Below are positions 1 to 3,871 of a DNA stretch of 5,398 nucleotides, piece by piece. Position 1 is the first letter of the stretch; each line of letters starts with the position of its first letter. A program made the translations under genes and the position numbers. Origin of the DNA: Methanobacteriota archaeon (GTDB lineage Archaea; Thermoplasmatota; E2; DHVEG-1); NCBI GenBank assembly GCA_903930505.1, contig CAIYYQ010000369.1, forward strand, positions 1 to 5,398, in the 5' to 3' direction. The notes under the pieces are model-generated. The model was not told the DNA's origin. It worked only from the letters and a program-made list of their open reading frames with translations, and ran no database searches.

Positions 1-237
1 ATATTTTTTTCCCTTATTGCTATCCTCTTTTTTTTGTTATCTGTATATTATATTATCCACCTTGATTCTTTAACAAATAGATTACAATCTGAATGGGAAG
101 ATATTTCAAATCAATTAAAACAATTATGGAAGGAAGACACTAAGGAGTTAAAAGAATTAATGGAGACTGAGACCGTTTTTATAGATAAACTAATAAATCA
201 GGATGACATAGATACAACGATAGATGAGACGGATTAG
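1..237 (+). CDS. C-terminal part of a small membrane-anchored acidic protein (5' end outside window)
   Basis: The frame is open from base 1 to a TAG at 235-237, so the gene probably begins upstream. A TTG at 34 is a possible start but would cut through the hydrophobic stretch. The first ~20 residues read as one membrane span (Ile/Phe/Leu-rich, ending around YYIIHL). A hydrophilic, mostly helical tail of about 58 residues follows, with an SEWEDISNQLKQLW-type heptad pattern and a very acidic C-terminus (DDIDTTIDETD). By count the tail carries about 17 acidic and 6 basic residues. The family is not recognised. The stop lies 16 nt before the next gene on the same strand, so the two are probably co-transcribed. 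That next product is strongly basic, so an electrostatic partnership is conceivable, but this is inference only. Confidence 0.6.
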   Translation: MFFSLIAILFFLLSVYYIIHLDSLTNRLQSEWEDISNQLKQLWKEDTKELKELMETETVFIDKLINQDDIDTTIDETD

Positions 238-253
238 ATAAAAGGTGATTAAA

Positions 254-436
254 ATGCCATCACAATCAAGAAAAAAATTAACCAATTTTGAAAAAAACAT
301 ATTGCGAGAAAATGAACGAAACAAAGAGTTAGCAGTGAGATATGCAAAAAATACGGAAGAACGATTAAAACAAATAAGTGACAAAATGGATAGATGGGCA
401 GGAAAACAGACGAAAAAAGCAAAAAAACAGTATTGA
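254..436 (+). CDS. 60-residue highly basic helical protein, unknown function
   Basis: The ATG at 254 is chosen over the GTG at 245 because AGGTGAT (243-249) is an excellent archaeal Shine-Dalgarno sequence four bases upstream and itself contains that GTG. The product is almost entirely charged and helix-prone, with about 18 Lys/Arg against 8 Asp/Glu, few hydrophobic residues and a Lys-rich end (KQTKKAKKQY). It has no Cys, no membrane segment and no recognisable domain. A nucleic-acid-binding role or binding to the acidic tail of the upstream membrane protein would both fit the charge, but neither is shown. It ends 38 nt before a strong T tract and converges on the recombinase gene. Confidence 0.6.
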   Translation: MPSQSRKKLTNFEKNILRENERNKELAVRYAKNTEERLKQISDKMDRWAGKQTKKAKKQY

Positions 437-473
437 TTGTTATATTATCATAATTACAAATTAATTCACGGCA

Positions 474-487
474 TTTTTTATTTTTTT
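474..487 (+). terminator. T-tract transcription end for the two leftmost genes
   Basis: A run of six T, one A and seven T lies 38 nt after the stop of the basic-protein gene on the + strand. Archaeal RNA polymerase terminates at such oligo-T tracts without needing a hairpin, and none is obvious here. Confidence 0.5.
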
Positions 488-497
488 GATAGCATGT

Positions 498-503
498 AAA
501 AAA
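498..503 (-). terminator. Possible T-tract terminator for the recombinase gene
   Basis: On the minus strand a T6 run follows a GC-rich GCCGGACG stretch about 25 nt after the recombinase stop codon. It is short, so the call is tentative. Confidence 0.3.
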
Positions 504-527
504 CGTCCGGCTTTTCATTAAGGTGGT

Positions 528-1052
528 TCACTCCATAGAGAAATCTGCTGTTTTGAGGGGGTCCCTTTTTTTACCCCACCGTAGATGGTATCCTGAGCGT
601 TTCCTACGACCCTTGTCTTTACCTCGTTTACCCACGTTTTTAGCGTGTTTTAAGCCCTCTATCGTTCTTTCCGATATCAACGCCCTCTCAAACTCTGCCA
701 TCGCACAGAACACGTGAAATTGAAATCTGCCACTTGCAGAACTCAGGTCAATATTATCAGTCAAACTGATGAAAACGATGCCTTTATTGTAAAGTGTTGT
801 GATTTCTCGTGCGAGTTCCTGGACGCTACGACCCCATCTATCAAGTTTCCAGACGCAAACCCCGTCAAACTCCTTGTTAAGAAGTCGCTGATAAAGTTCA
901 TATTTGATTGGTCTTGTTTTTCGTGTCGATTCCTTCTCTTCAAAAAGTGAATAATCCCATCCTTCCCTCTTTGCTTTTTCGATTAACGCTTTCTTCTGCA
1001 TTTCAGGGTTCTGTTCTTGCTTTGAAACTCTCGCATACAAAACAAATCTCAA
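528..1052 (-). CDS. Small serine recombinase (resolvase/invertase family) with a reduced C-terminus
   Basis: This is a site-specific DNA recombinase of the serine family, which cuts and rejoins DNA through a Ser-DNA phosphodiester. The start chosen is TTG at 1052, because GGAGGGT sits six bases upstream and the protein then begins MRFVLYARVS, the usual family N-terminus. Upstream TTG (1073) and ATG (1070) have no ribosome-binding site. On the resulting 174-residue product the catalytic Ser is residue 10 (YARVSKQEQ), with Arg8 nearby. The DRWGRS motif is at 71-76, and the GRF...AEFERALISERTIEGL block that leads into the long dimer helix is at about 108-134. After residue 140 the chain is only a Lys/Arg-rich tail with SGYHLRW at 153-159. 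No standard C-terminal helix-turn-helix is visible, so DNA recognition may rely on this basic tail. The last ~15 residues follow a seven-A homopolymer and could be frame-shifted. It is the last gene of the cassette starting at 1603. Confidence 0.9.
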   Translation of the reverse strand: MRFVLYARVSKQEQNPEMQKKALIEKAKREGWDYSLFEEKESTRKTRPIKYELYQRLLNKEFDGVCVWKLDRWGRSVQELAREITTLYNKGIVFISLTDNIDLSSASGRFQFHVFCAMAEFERALISERTIEGLKHAKNVGKRGKDKGRRKRSGYHLRWGKKRDPLKTADFSME

Positions 1053-1083
1053 TGTAACCCTCCATCGCATCAATAAATCAATG

Positions 1084-1091
1084 AAAAAAAA
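1084..1091 (-). terminator. T8 tract between the 70-residue gene and the recombinase gene
   Basis: Read on the minus strand, TAA of the 70-residue gene (1097-1095) is followed within three bases by eight T. The recombinase ribosome-binding site lies only about 20 nt further on. The tract could end part of the transcription of the upstream pair and so reduce recombinase expression. Only position and composition support this. Confidence 0.35.
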
Positions 1092-1094
1092 TTA

Positions 1095-1307
1095 TTACAG
1101 CGATTTTGATTTGCAAAAAATCTCTATATTTTTCCATGAACTATTGTCTATTTTAGGATTAAGTTTGTCCTGGTTTTTACAGATAAGTGCCAAATCCGCA
1201 ATCCCTTGCTCTGTTTTTCTCCTAATCCTTTTTTCGAGAGCAGCACGATTTTTCCCTGTCCGTTTAAATTCATCTTGCAGAAACTCTCGCTCTGTTTTAG
1301 ACAGCAT
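1095..1307 (-). CDS. 70-residue basic archaeal protein beginning LSKTEREFL
   Basis: The ATG at 1307 overlaps the TAA of the upstream gene by one base (TAATG). GGTGAGG lies about six bases before it, inside the end of that gene, so translation is probably coupled. The product is short, basic and helical: LSKTEREFLQDEF (residues 2-14), then a turn near residues 15-20 (KRTGKN), then ALEKRIRRKTEQGIADLALI (23-42). From memory, small archaeal proteins with the pattern LSxxEREYLxG...N...L.HRIRKK occur in plasmids, viruses and near regulatory genes. That recall cannot be checked here, and no function is assigned. The Arg/Lys-rich second helix would suit DNA or RNA binding. The gene sits between the Cys-rich gene and the recombinase, all on one strand. 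Confidence 0.75.
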   Translation of the reverse strand: MLSKTEREFLQDEFKRTGKNRAALEKRIRRKTEQGIADLALICKNQDKLNPKIDNSSWKNIEIFCKSKSL

Positions 1308-1603
1308 TATTCCTCACCACCTTCGCTCATGCAATCAAGAAACGGCATCAATCGGTCTCCTCGTTTGTATTCTTCTCGCACTTTTTGAGAACATCGCTGA
1401 GACTGCTCGGCGAACTCTTGCAATCGTTTCTCCATCTGCGGTGTAGCAGGTCGAATATACATCCCATAACAATATCTTTTCTTCTGTTCGTCAGAAAGAA
1501 AGCCTACGATGCCTTTGGTGTGGCAGAGTGTTTTTCCATTTTTGAGTTCATAACATACACAGGGTGTTTCTTTTGCTTCTTTTTCATCAATCACTATTCC
1601 CAT
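1307..1603 (-). CDS. 98-residue cysteine-rich small protein, first gene of the recombinase cassette
   Basis: The ATG at 1603 is preceded by AAGGAGG about nine bases upstream, a near-perfect archaeal ribosome-binding site. The product has six Cys, at residues 15, 17, 27, 45, 71 and 91. The core resembles a compact, possibly metal- or disulfide-bound fold: CVCYELKNGKTLCHTKGIVG, then LSDEQKKRYCYGMYIRPATP, then a helix to about residue 81. Loose recall suggests related archaeal small proteins with the pattern CYE..GK..C.TKGVIG.LSDEQ..RYC, but this is unverified and no activity is known to me. It has no signal peptide, so a cytoplasmic metal-binding or regulatory role is more likely than a secreted one. 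Its TAA shares a base with the next ATG. Its leader contains a 12-bp inverted repeat ending just before the ribosome-binding site. Confidence 0.75.
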   Translation of the reverse strand: MGIVIDEKEAKETPCVCYELKNGKTLCHTKGIVGFLSDEQKKRYCYGMYIRPATPQMEKRLQEFAEQSQRCSQKVREEYKRGDRLMPFLDCMSEGGEE

Positions 1604-1678
1604 TTTTGTTTCCTCCTTTTAATAATGAGGGGATTAATGGTAGCCTGATAGCAATCCGTCAATCAGGGTTTTTTGATG
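1604..1678 (-). promoter_or_regulatory. Leader of the cassette, with strong Shine-Dalgarno
   Basis: On the minus strand AAGGAGG lies about nine bases before the ATG at 1603. No convincing TATA element is seen at the expected distance, so transcription may begin further upstream, within or before the start-less open frame at 1679-1828. Confidence 0.4.
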
Positions 1679-1694
1679 TCAAAATCCCCTCATT
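1624..1694. repeat. 12-bp inverted repeat enclosing a 6-bp inverted repeat
   Basis: AATGAGGGGATT (1624-1635) and AATCCCCTCATT (1683-1694) are perfect reverse complements separated by 47 bases. Inside lie CCTGAT (1644-1649) and ATCAGG (1662-1667), also perfect. A competing pair, GTCAAAA (1678-1684) and TTTTGAC (1696-1702), overlaps the outer right arm, so two mutually exclusive foldings are possible. On the minus strand the structure ends seven bases before the AAGGAGG of the Cys-rich gene. On the + strand it runs into seven T (1693-1699). It could be a leader RNA switch, a recombinase target site or an element end. Confidence 0.6.
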
Positions 1695-1828
1695 TTTTTG
1701 ACGACATACAAGGGGCGATAACCACCGCCAAGAATTACATTTATCTCCTGGTATTTATCGCTACCGAGGGTCTTGTCCCGAAAGTGGTCCAAGGACCATA
1801 CAACAAAAAGATTTCCATTTTTTTCTAT
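1679..1828 (-). pseudogene. Start-less coding-like fragment ending in TGA, possible decayed gene tail
   Basis: A minus-strand frame that is neither the lipoprotein frame nor that of the next overlapping open frame stays open from 1870 down to a TGA at 1681-1679. From about 1828 it reads like real protein: IEKNGNLFVVWSLDHF, then RDKTLGSDKYQEINVILGGG, then YRPLYVVKKMRGF. It has no ATG or GTG, and its only TTG codons (such as 1792) lack a ribosome-binding site. TLGSDK recurs in the 98-residue protein at 3852-4148 (residues 14-19), with a similar hydrophobic strand before it. I infer a truncated 3' remnant whose 5' part was lost, perhaps when the lipoprotein gene moved next to it. Chance coding resemblance is the alternative. 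Confidence 0.4.
1715..1799. repeat. Further dyads in the gap upstream of the cassette
   Basis: GCGATAA (1715-1721) and TTATCGC (1756-1762) form a 7-bp inverted repeat. TGGTCC and GGACCA (1786-1799) form a 14-bp dyad with a central AA. Together with the structure at 1624-1694 they make this gap unusually rich in symmetry. Confidence 0.4.
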
Positions 1829-2520
1829 AGAACGTAATAGACCTCGAATGTAATAGCGAAACCTTGGTCGTTATTACGCCATTCCCAAGACCATCGACCA
1901 ACATTCTCACTCGTGACAGCAATTTTCCCTTCAAAATAATTGTTATTTCCTTTGAAGATATCCGGCTCAGAAGTTTTTTTGTATTCCTCGGAATCAATAT
2001 TAAAAACAGATAAATAGAATTTGATGTCTCCCGTGCTGACTTCTTGAAATGTCCAACCCACATACTTTATGTTCATCGTAATAGGAATGGCAATCAAGGC
2101 TTCTTTGTAGAAAGGTCCCGTTAATCGGTCCACGTGCAATTCGCTTTGGCTCCAGAGTTTTACTTTTTTATGGTAAAGAGCATTGAATGGAAAATCATCA
2201 TTATTATCGCCATAACCATCTTTGTCTGAATCTACATGTTCTGTTGAATCATACGGAAAAGCATCTGAATTGTCGCCATAACCATCATTATCGCTATCGT
2301 TCCACTCAGATGAATTAAGGGGAAATGCATCGATGTTATCTCCATGACCATCGTGGTCGATATCGTTCCATTCGCTTGAATTAAAAGGAAATGCATCGAT
2401 TGAATCGTTGTAACCATCGCCGTCTGAATCTGGTGTTTCTGTGTTTTTCTGTGTGCATCCTTCTAAATACACGATACTAATCAGCATTACACCTATGAGC
2501 AACATCCCAATTTTGTGCAT
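1825..2520 (-). CDS. Lipoprotein with four thrombospondin type 3-like calcium-binding repeats
   Basis: This is a predicted cell-surface lipoprotein of 231 residues. The ATG at 2520 follows GAGGG with five bases between. Residues 1-21 form a hydrophobic signal peptide ending LEGC, with Cys22 as the lipidation site. Residues 31-118 are four tandem 22-residue units of the form DxDxDGxGDNxDAFPxxSxEW. The Asp ladders match thrombospondin type 3 repeats, which coordinate Ca2+. The last unit has DDF in place of DAF and NALYHK in place of the usual ending, so the array is fading. Residues 119-231 are a beta-rich domain of unknown family, with many aromatic residues (WSWEWRNND near the end). Such repeats commonly act as rigid Ca2+-stabilised spacers on archaeal and bacterial surface proteins. 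It is divergent from the AbrB-like gene and does not look functionally tied to the cassette below it. Confidence 0.88.
   Translation of the reverse strand: MHKIGMLLIGVMLISIVYLEGCTQKNTETPDSDGDGYNDSIDAFPFNSSEWNDIDHDGHGDNIDAFPLNSSEWNDSDNDGYGDNSDAFPYDSTEHVDSDKDGYGDNNDDFPFNALYHKKVKLWSQSELHVDRLTGPFYKEALIAIPITMNIKYVGWTFQEVSTGDIKFYLSVFNIDSEEYKKTSEPDIFKGNNNYFEGKIAVTSENVGRWSWEWRNNDQGFAITFEVYYVL
2167..2430 (-). repeat. Four 66-bp coding tandem repeats of the lipoprotein
   Basis: The DNA encoding residues 31-118 consists of four 66-bp units. Stretches such as CATCGATG and CATCGAT plus the GGAAATGCATC blocks recur at the unit spacing. The units differ at many third positions and some first positions, so they are old duplications under protein selection rather than a recent expansion. 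Confidence 0.8.
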
Positions 2521-2561
2521 CCTTTCCCTCTTTTTAGTTAAATACAGAAATCTTAGATGGT

Positions 2562-2579
2562 TTATTCATTAATAATAAT
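2562..2579 (-). promoter_or_regulatory. Candidate TATA region for the lipoprotein gene
   Basis: The minus-strand sequence TTATTATTAATGAATAAA lies about 40-60 nt before the ATG. It would place a start site near 2540 and leave a short leader containing the GAGGG site. The call rests on AT content and spacing only. Confidence 0.3.
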
Positions 2580-2585
2580 TGTGCT

Positions 2586-2596
2586 ACCAAATTGGT
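2586..2596. promoter_or_regulatory. 11-bp dyad between the divergent lipoprotein and AbrB-like genes, possible operator
   Basis: ACCAA-A-TTGGT is a perfect odd dyad in the 130-bp divergent intergenic region. It sits upstream of both predicted TATA regions. A swapped-hairpin AbrB-like dimer made by the adjacent gene is an obvious candidate binder, but this is inference. Confidence 0.35.
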
Positions 2597-2615
2597 GCTC
2601 GGAAATGGTTATGTT

Positions 2616-2623
2616 CAAAATAT
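2616..2623 (+). promoter_or_regulatory. Candidate TATA box for a leaderless AbrB-like transcript
   Basis: CAAAATAT lies about 28-35 nt before the ATG at 2651, roughly the spacing expected when transcription starts at or near the ATG. No Shine-Dalgarno sequence precedes that ATG (GGCTACAAAA), which also favours a leaderless or near-leaderless message. Confidence 0.35.
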
Positions 2624-2650
2624 CTGTAACACCAGTTTAGGGCTACAAAA

Positions 2651-2842
2651 ATGATTGAAGGTAAAGGCAAATTCTTAAACCGACCAACGAAAACAGGAGG
2701 AAAACTCTACGATAAAAACTTCATTTACATCCCTACAGAAATTGCTCGTGATAGTGCATTTCCTTTCAAAATACAGGAGACCGTAAAAATATCTATTGAT
2801 AAGAAACACAATAGGCTCACCATTGAGAAGTTGGAAAAATAG
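2651..2842 (+). CDS. AbrB/MazE-like swapped-hairpin DNA-binding protein
   Basis: This is a 63-residue protein resembling the SpoVT/AbrB swapped-hairpin fold, which dimerises and binds DNA as a transition regulator or as an antitoxin. The core runs from about residue 20 to 61: LYDKNFIYIPTEIARDSAFP corresponds to the family's xxxxRITIPKEIRExLGI strand-helix segment. KIQETVKISIDKKHNRLTIE corresponds to the GDxVxVxxxxxxLxI second hairpin. The N-terminal ~19 residues (GKGKFLNRPTKTGGK) are basic and probably disordered. The ATG at 2651 is the only reasonable start and lacks a ribosome-binding site, suggesting leaderless translation. No toxin gene follows, since the next gene is convergent, so a stand-alone regulator is more likely than an antitoxin. 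Confidence is good for the fold and low for the targets. Confidence 0.7.
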   Translation: MIEGKGKFLNRPTKTGGKLYDKNFIYIPTEIARDSAFPFKIQETVKISIDKKHNRLTIEKLEK

Positions 2843-2843
2843 A

Positions 2844-3149
2844 TTATAATTGAAGAAGACCTTTGTTTTTGAAATACATCAGTTTTTTCAGACCAAGAGG
2901 TTTAATCACATAGAAGAACTTTGGTGATTTCCCTTGCTCGCAGATACGATAATCGCATGGGTTTATCCCCTCCTGTCCAAATTTCTTTTTCTCGATGGAC
3001 CGTTCAATAAGAAGCCTATTGAGGATGTCCCGAACTGTAGAACGAGCATAATTTGTTTGCTCAATGATTGACCCCACAGTAACAGGACCACCTATTGATT
3101 GGATTGCGTAAAGAACATGTGCTTTCCTCTCACTTTTTACATACATCAT
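2844..3149 (-). CDS. Winged helix-turn-helix transcriptional regulator
   Basis: This is a predicted DNA-binding regulator of about 100 residues. AGGAG lies five bases before the ATG at 3149 and eight before the adjacent ATG at 3146, and either may be used. Residues 7-50 have the winged-helix pattern: helix 1 ERKAHVLYAIQSI, helix 2 TVGSIIEQTN, and recognition helix ARSTVRDILNRLLIERSIEK. A wing-like hairpin follows around residues 66-85 (DYRICEQGK, KFFYVIKPLGL). The fold resembles MarR/ArsR-type or generic archaeal wHTH proteins. No ligand-binding domain is attached, so a small repressor is likely. The gene ends one base from the stop of the convergent AbrB-like gene. Its upstream region is shared with a possible divergent small gene and contains an AT-rich dyad that it may bind. 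Confidence 0.75.
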   Translation of the reverse strand: MMYVKSERKAHVLYAIQSIGGPVTVGSIIEQTNYARSTVRDILNRLLIERSIEKKKFGQEGINPCDYRICEQGKSPKFFYVIKPLGLKKLMYFKNKGLLQL

Positions 3150-3183
3150 ATCTACTCCTATGTGGGACGTGTTAATACGCCTG

Positions 3184-3200
3184 TTTTCAAATTTATCTCA
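3184..3200 (-). promoter_or_regulatory. Candidate TATA region for the winged-helix gene
   Basis: On the minus strand AGATAAATTTGAAAAC lies about 35-50 nt before the ATG, followed by a leader that includes AGGAG. Supported by spacing and composition only. Confidence 0.3.
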
Positions 3201-3228
3201 TTGGGAAATCAATACTTACAATCATGAA

Positions 3229-3252
3229 AAAGATATATTTTTAAATATCTTT
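3229..3252. promoter_or_regulatory. AT-rich dyad AAAGATAT-N8-ATATCTTT, possible overlapping promoter and operator
   Basis: The two 8-bp arms (3229-3236 and 3245-3252) are perfect reverse complements. The + strand reading supplies TATA-like AGATATAT about 20-27 nt before the ATG at 3258. The site lies between the winged-helix gene (-) and the possible 36-residue gene (+). That is a usual place for an autoregulatory operator. Confidence 0.45.
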
Positions 3253-3257
3253 GTAAA

Positions 3258-3368
3258 ATGGGTCAAACGGGAATTATCAATTGTAACAGAGAAGTTACGG
3301 GAGGGGCATGGTATATTGATATAAGGGAGAAAAACAAAGACACGGTGATGATACTTCTATCCCTGTAG
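3258..3368 (+). CDS. Possible 36-residue leaderless small protein
   Basis: An ATG at 3258 opens 36 codons to a TAG at 3366-3368. The product begins MGQTGIINCNREVTGGAWYI, ends KNKDTVMILLSL and has a plausible mixed composition. There is no Shine-Dalgarno, but a TATA-like element within the AT-rich dyad is correctly spaced for a leaderless transcript. A T7 tract (3377-3383) lies just after the stop. No family is recognised. A 5-bp inverted repeat GTAAC/GTTAC lies inside it (3283-3298). The stretch could instead be non-coding, for example a leader or small RNA. Confidence 0.35.
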   Translation: MGQTGIINCNREVTGGAWYIDIREKNKDTVMILLSL

Positions 3369-3376
3369 AGAGGACA

Positions 3377-3383
3377 TTTTTTT
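3377..3383 (+). terminator. T7 tract after the possible 36-residue gene
   Basis: Seven T on the + strand begin nine bases after the TAG at 3366-3368 and touch the stop codon of the convergent zinc-ribbon gene. Position and composition fit archaeal termination. Confidence 0.35.
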
Positions 3384-3555
3384 AATCCTGTTCGTCTTCC
3401 TGTAGAGTGCACCCATTCGGGCATTGCCACGAACCACGTTTCAATCTTCCTCCTGAAAGTGGTTGAATATCAGGATGCCAGGTTTGTCCACAAATCTTAC
3501 ATTCAAAAGCACCAGAAGGATAAACCTTGACGTATTTTCTATAGTTCAACTTCAT
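3382..3555 (-). CDS. 57-residue zinc-ribbon protein, last gene of the six-gene operon
   Basis: The start is ATG at 3555, because TGGAGG sits seven bases upstream. The frame is open much further (alternative ATGs at 3636/3633 would add about 26 hydrophilic residues and overlap the previous gene), but those lack a well-placed ribosome-binding site. The protein has Cys19 and Cys22 in FECKICGQTW and Cys45 and Cys49 in WQCPNGC. This is a CX2C...CX3C arrangement that would bind one Zn2+ in a rubredoxin/zinc-ribbon knuckle. A basic stretch, SGGRLKRGSW, lies between the knuckles, and the tail is acidic (EDEQD). Such short ribbons usually bind nucleic acid or protein partners. It follows another zinc-ribbon gene after 67 nt, so the two may work together. 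Confidence 0.75.
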   Translation of the reverse strand: MKLNYRKYVKVYPSGAFECKICGQTWHPDIQPLSGGRLKRGSWQCPNGCTLQEDEQD

Positions 3556-3622
3556 TGTTTTTCCTCCAGTTATCTGTTTTTCCTTTTCATTCTGTTTCAT
3601 CTCGAACTCATCCTGTTGTTTT

Positions 3623-3871
3623 TCAGAACTCATCATCGCAAAAATAAGCACCGCAGATTTCACAACCAAATACTGCATCAAAACCATCAGGGTCCGGATA
3701 TTCTCTTCGTATAATCGTTATACGCCATTTATTTTTAGTCGATTTACCGCATTCAGGGCATTTAGCAGGTTTGTTGTTAAACAATACAAGAAGCCCTGCT
3801 GCCAGTTTTTTCATCTGTTCCATATCCTCTTTTTTTTCTGCTGCTTTTTCTTCAAATTTTTTTCTTGTCAT
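3623..3871 (-). CDS. 82-residue protein with N-terminal charged helix and zinc ribbon
   Basis: The ATG at 3871 follows GAGGTGA, a perfect match to the archaeal anti-Shine-Dalgarno, four bases upstream. Residues 1-22 are a Lys/Glu-rich helix (KKFEEKAAEKKEDMEQMKK). A hydrophobic patch AAGLLVLF at 24-31 is too short for a membrane span. CPEC at 38-41 and CEIC at 70-73 form a CX2C-28-CX2C zinc ribbon with an intervening strand (NKWRITIIRREYPD), and an extra Cys lies at 78. The separation suits a treble-clef or zinc-ribbon fold. The first 20 nt overlap the end of the upstream gene, so co-translation is likely. The exact family is not recognised. Confidence 0.78.
   Translation of the reverse strand: MTRKKFEEKAAEKKEDMEQMKKLAAGLLVLFNNKPAKCPECGKSTKNKWRITIIRREYPDPDGFDAVFGCEICGAYFCDDEF

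Noticed and set aside
249..518. 89-codon open frame on the minus strand opposite the basic 60-residue gene
   Set aside because: It has low-complexity Phe/Leu/Ile/Cys-rich content typical of antisense to Lys/Glu-rich coding DNA. The + strand frame has a near-perfect ribosome-binding site.
583..593. 11-base repeat GTAGATGGTAT shared with 4074-4084
   Set aside because: Matches of this length are expected by chance in a window of this size, and the two lie in different coding contexts.
523..950. Plus-strand open frames across the recombinase gene
   Set aside because: They are antisense to a protein with clear catalytic motifs (YARVS, DRWGRS) and have no ribosome-binding sites or family features.
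528..1603. IS607-type transposon
   Set aside because: The recombinase lacks the N-terminal MerR-like DNA-binding domain of IS607 transposases, and no TnpB gene is present in the window.
1081..1648. Three + strand open frames opposite the Cys-rich and 70-residue genes
   Set aside because: Their composition (Ser/Phe/Leu/Cys-rich) reflects the complement of coding DNA. The minus-strand genes have coupled starts and good ribosome-binding sites.
1693..1699. Plus-strand intrinsic terminator formed by the 12-bp inverted repeat and following T7
   Set aside because: No + strand gene ends upstream of it, and the 47-base loop is too long for a normal terminator hairpin.
1761..2063. 100-codon minus-strand frame overlapping the lipoprotein 3' end
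   Set aside because: It lies almost wholly inside the lipoprotein gene in another frame, lacks a ribosome-binding site and shows no domain.
2167..2430. Tandem repeats mistaken for a CRISPR-like array
   Set aside because: The 66-bp period is in phase with codons, diverges mainly at silent positions and encodes Asp-rich calcium repeats; there are no spacers between conserved repeats.
3556..3687. N-terminal extension of the 57-residue zinc-ribbon protein
   Set aside because: The extension overlaps the previous gene in a different frame. TGGAGG positioned seven bases before ATG 3555 argues for the short form. The start at 3636/3633 remains possible but is less supported.
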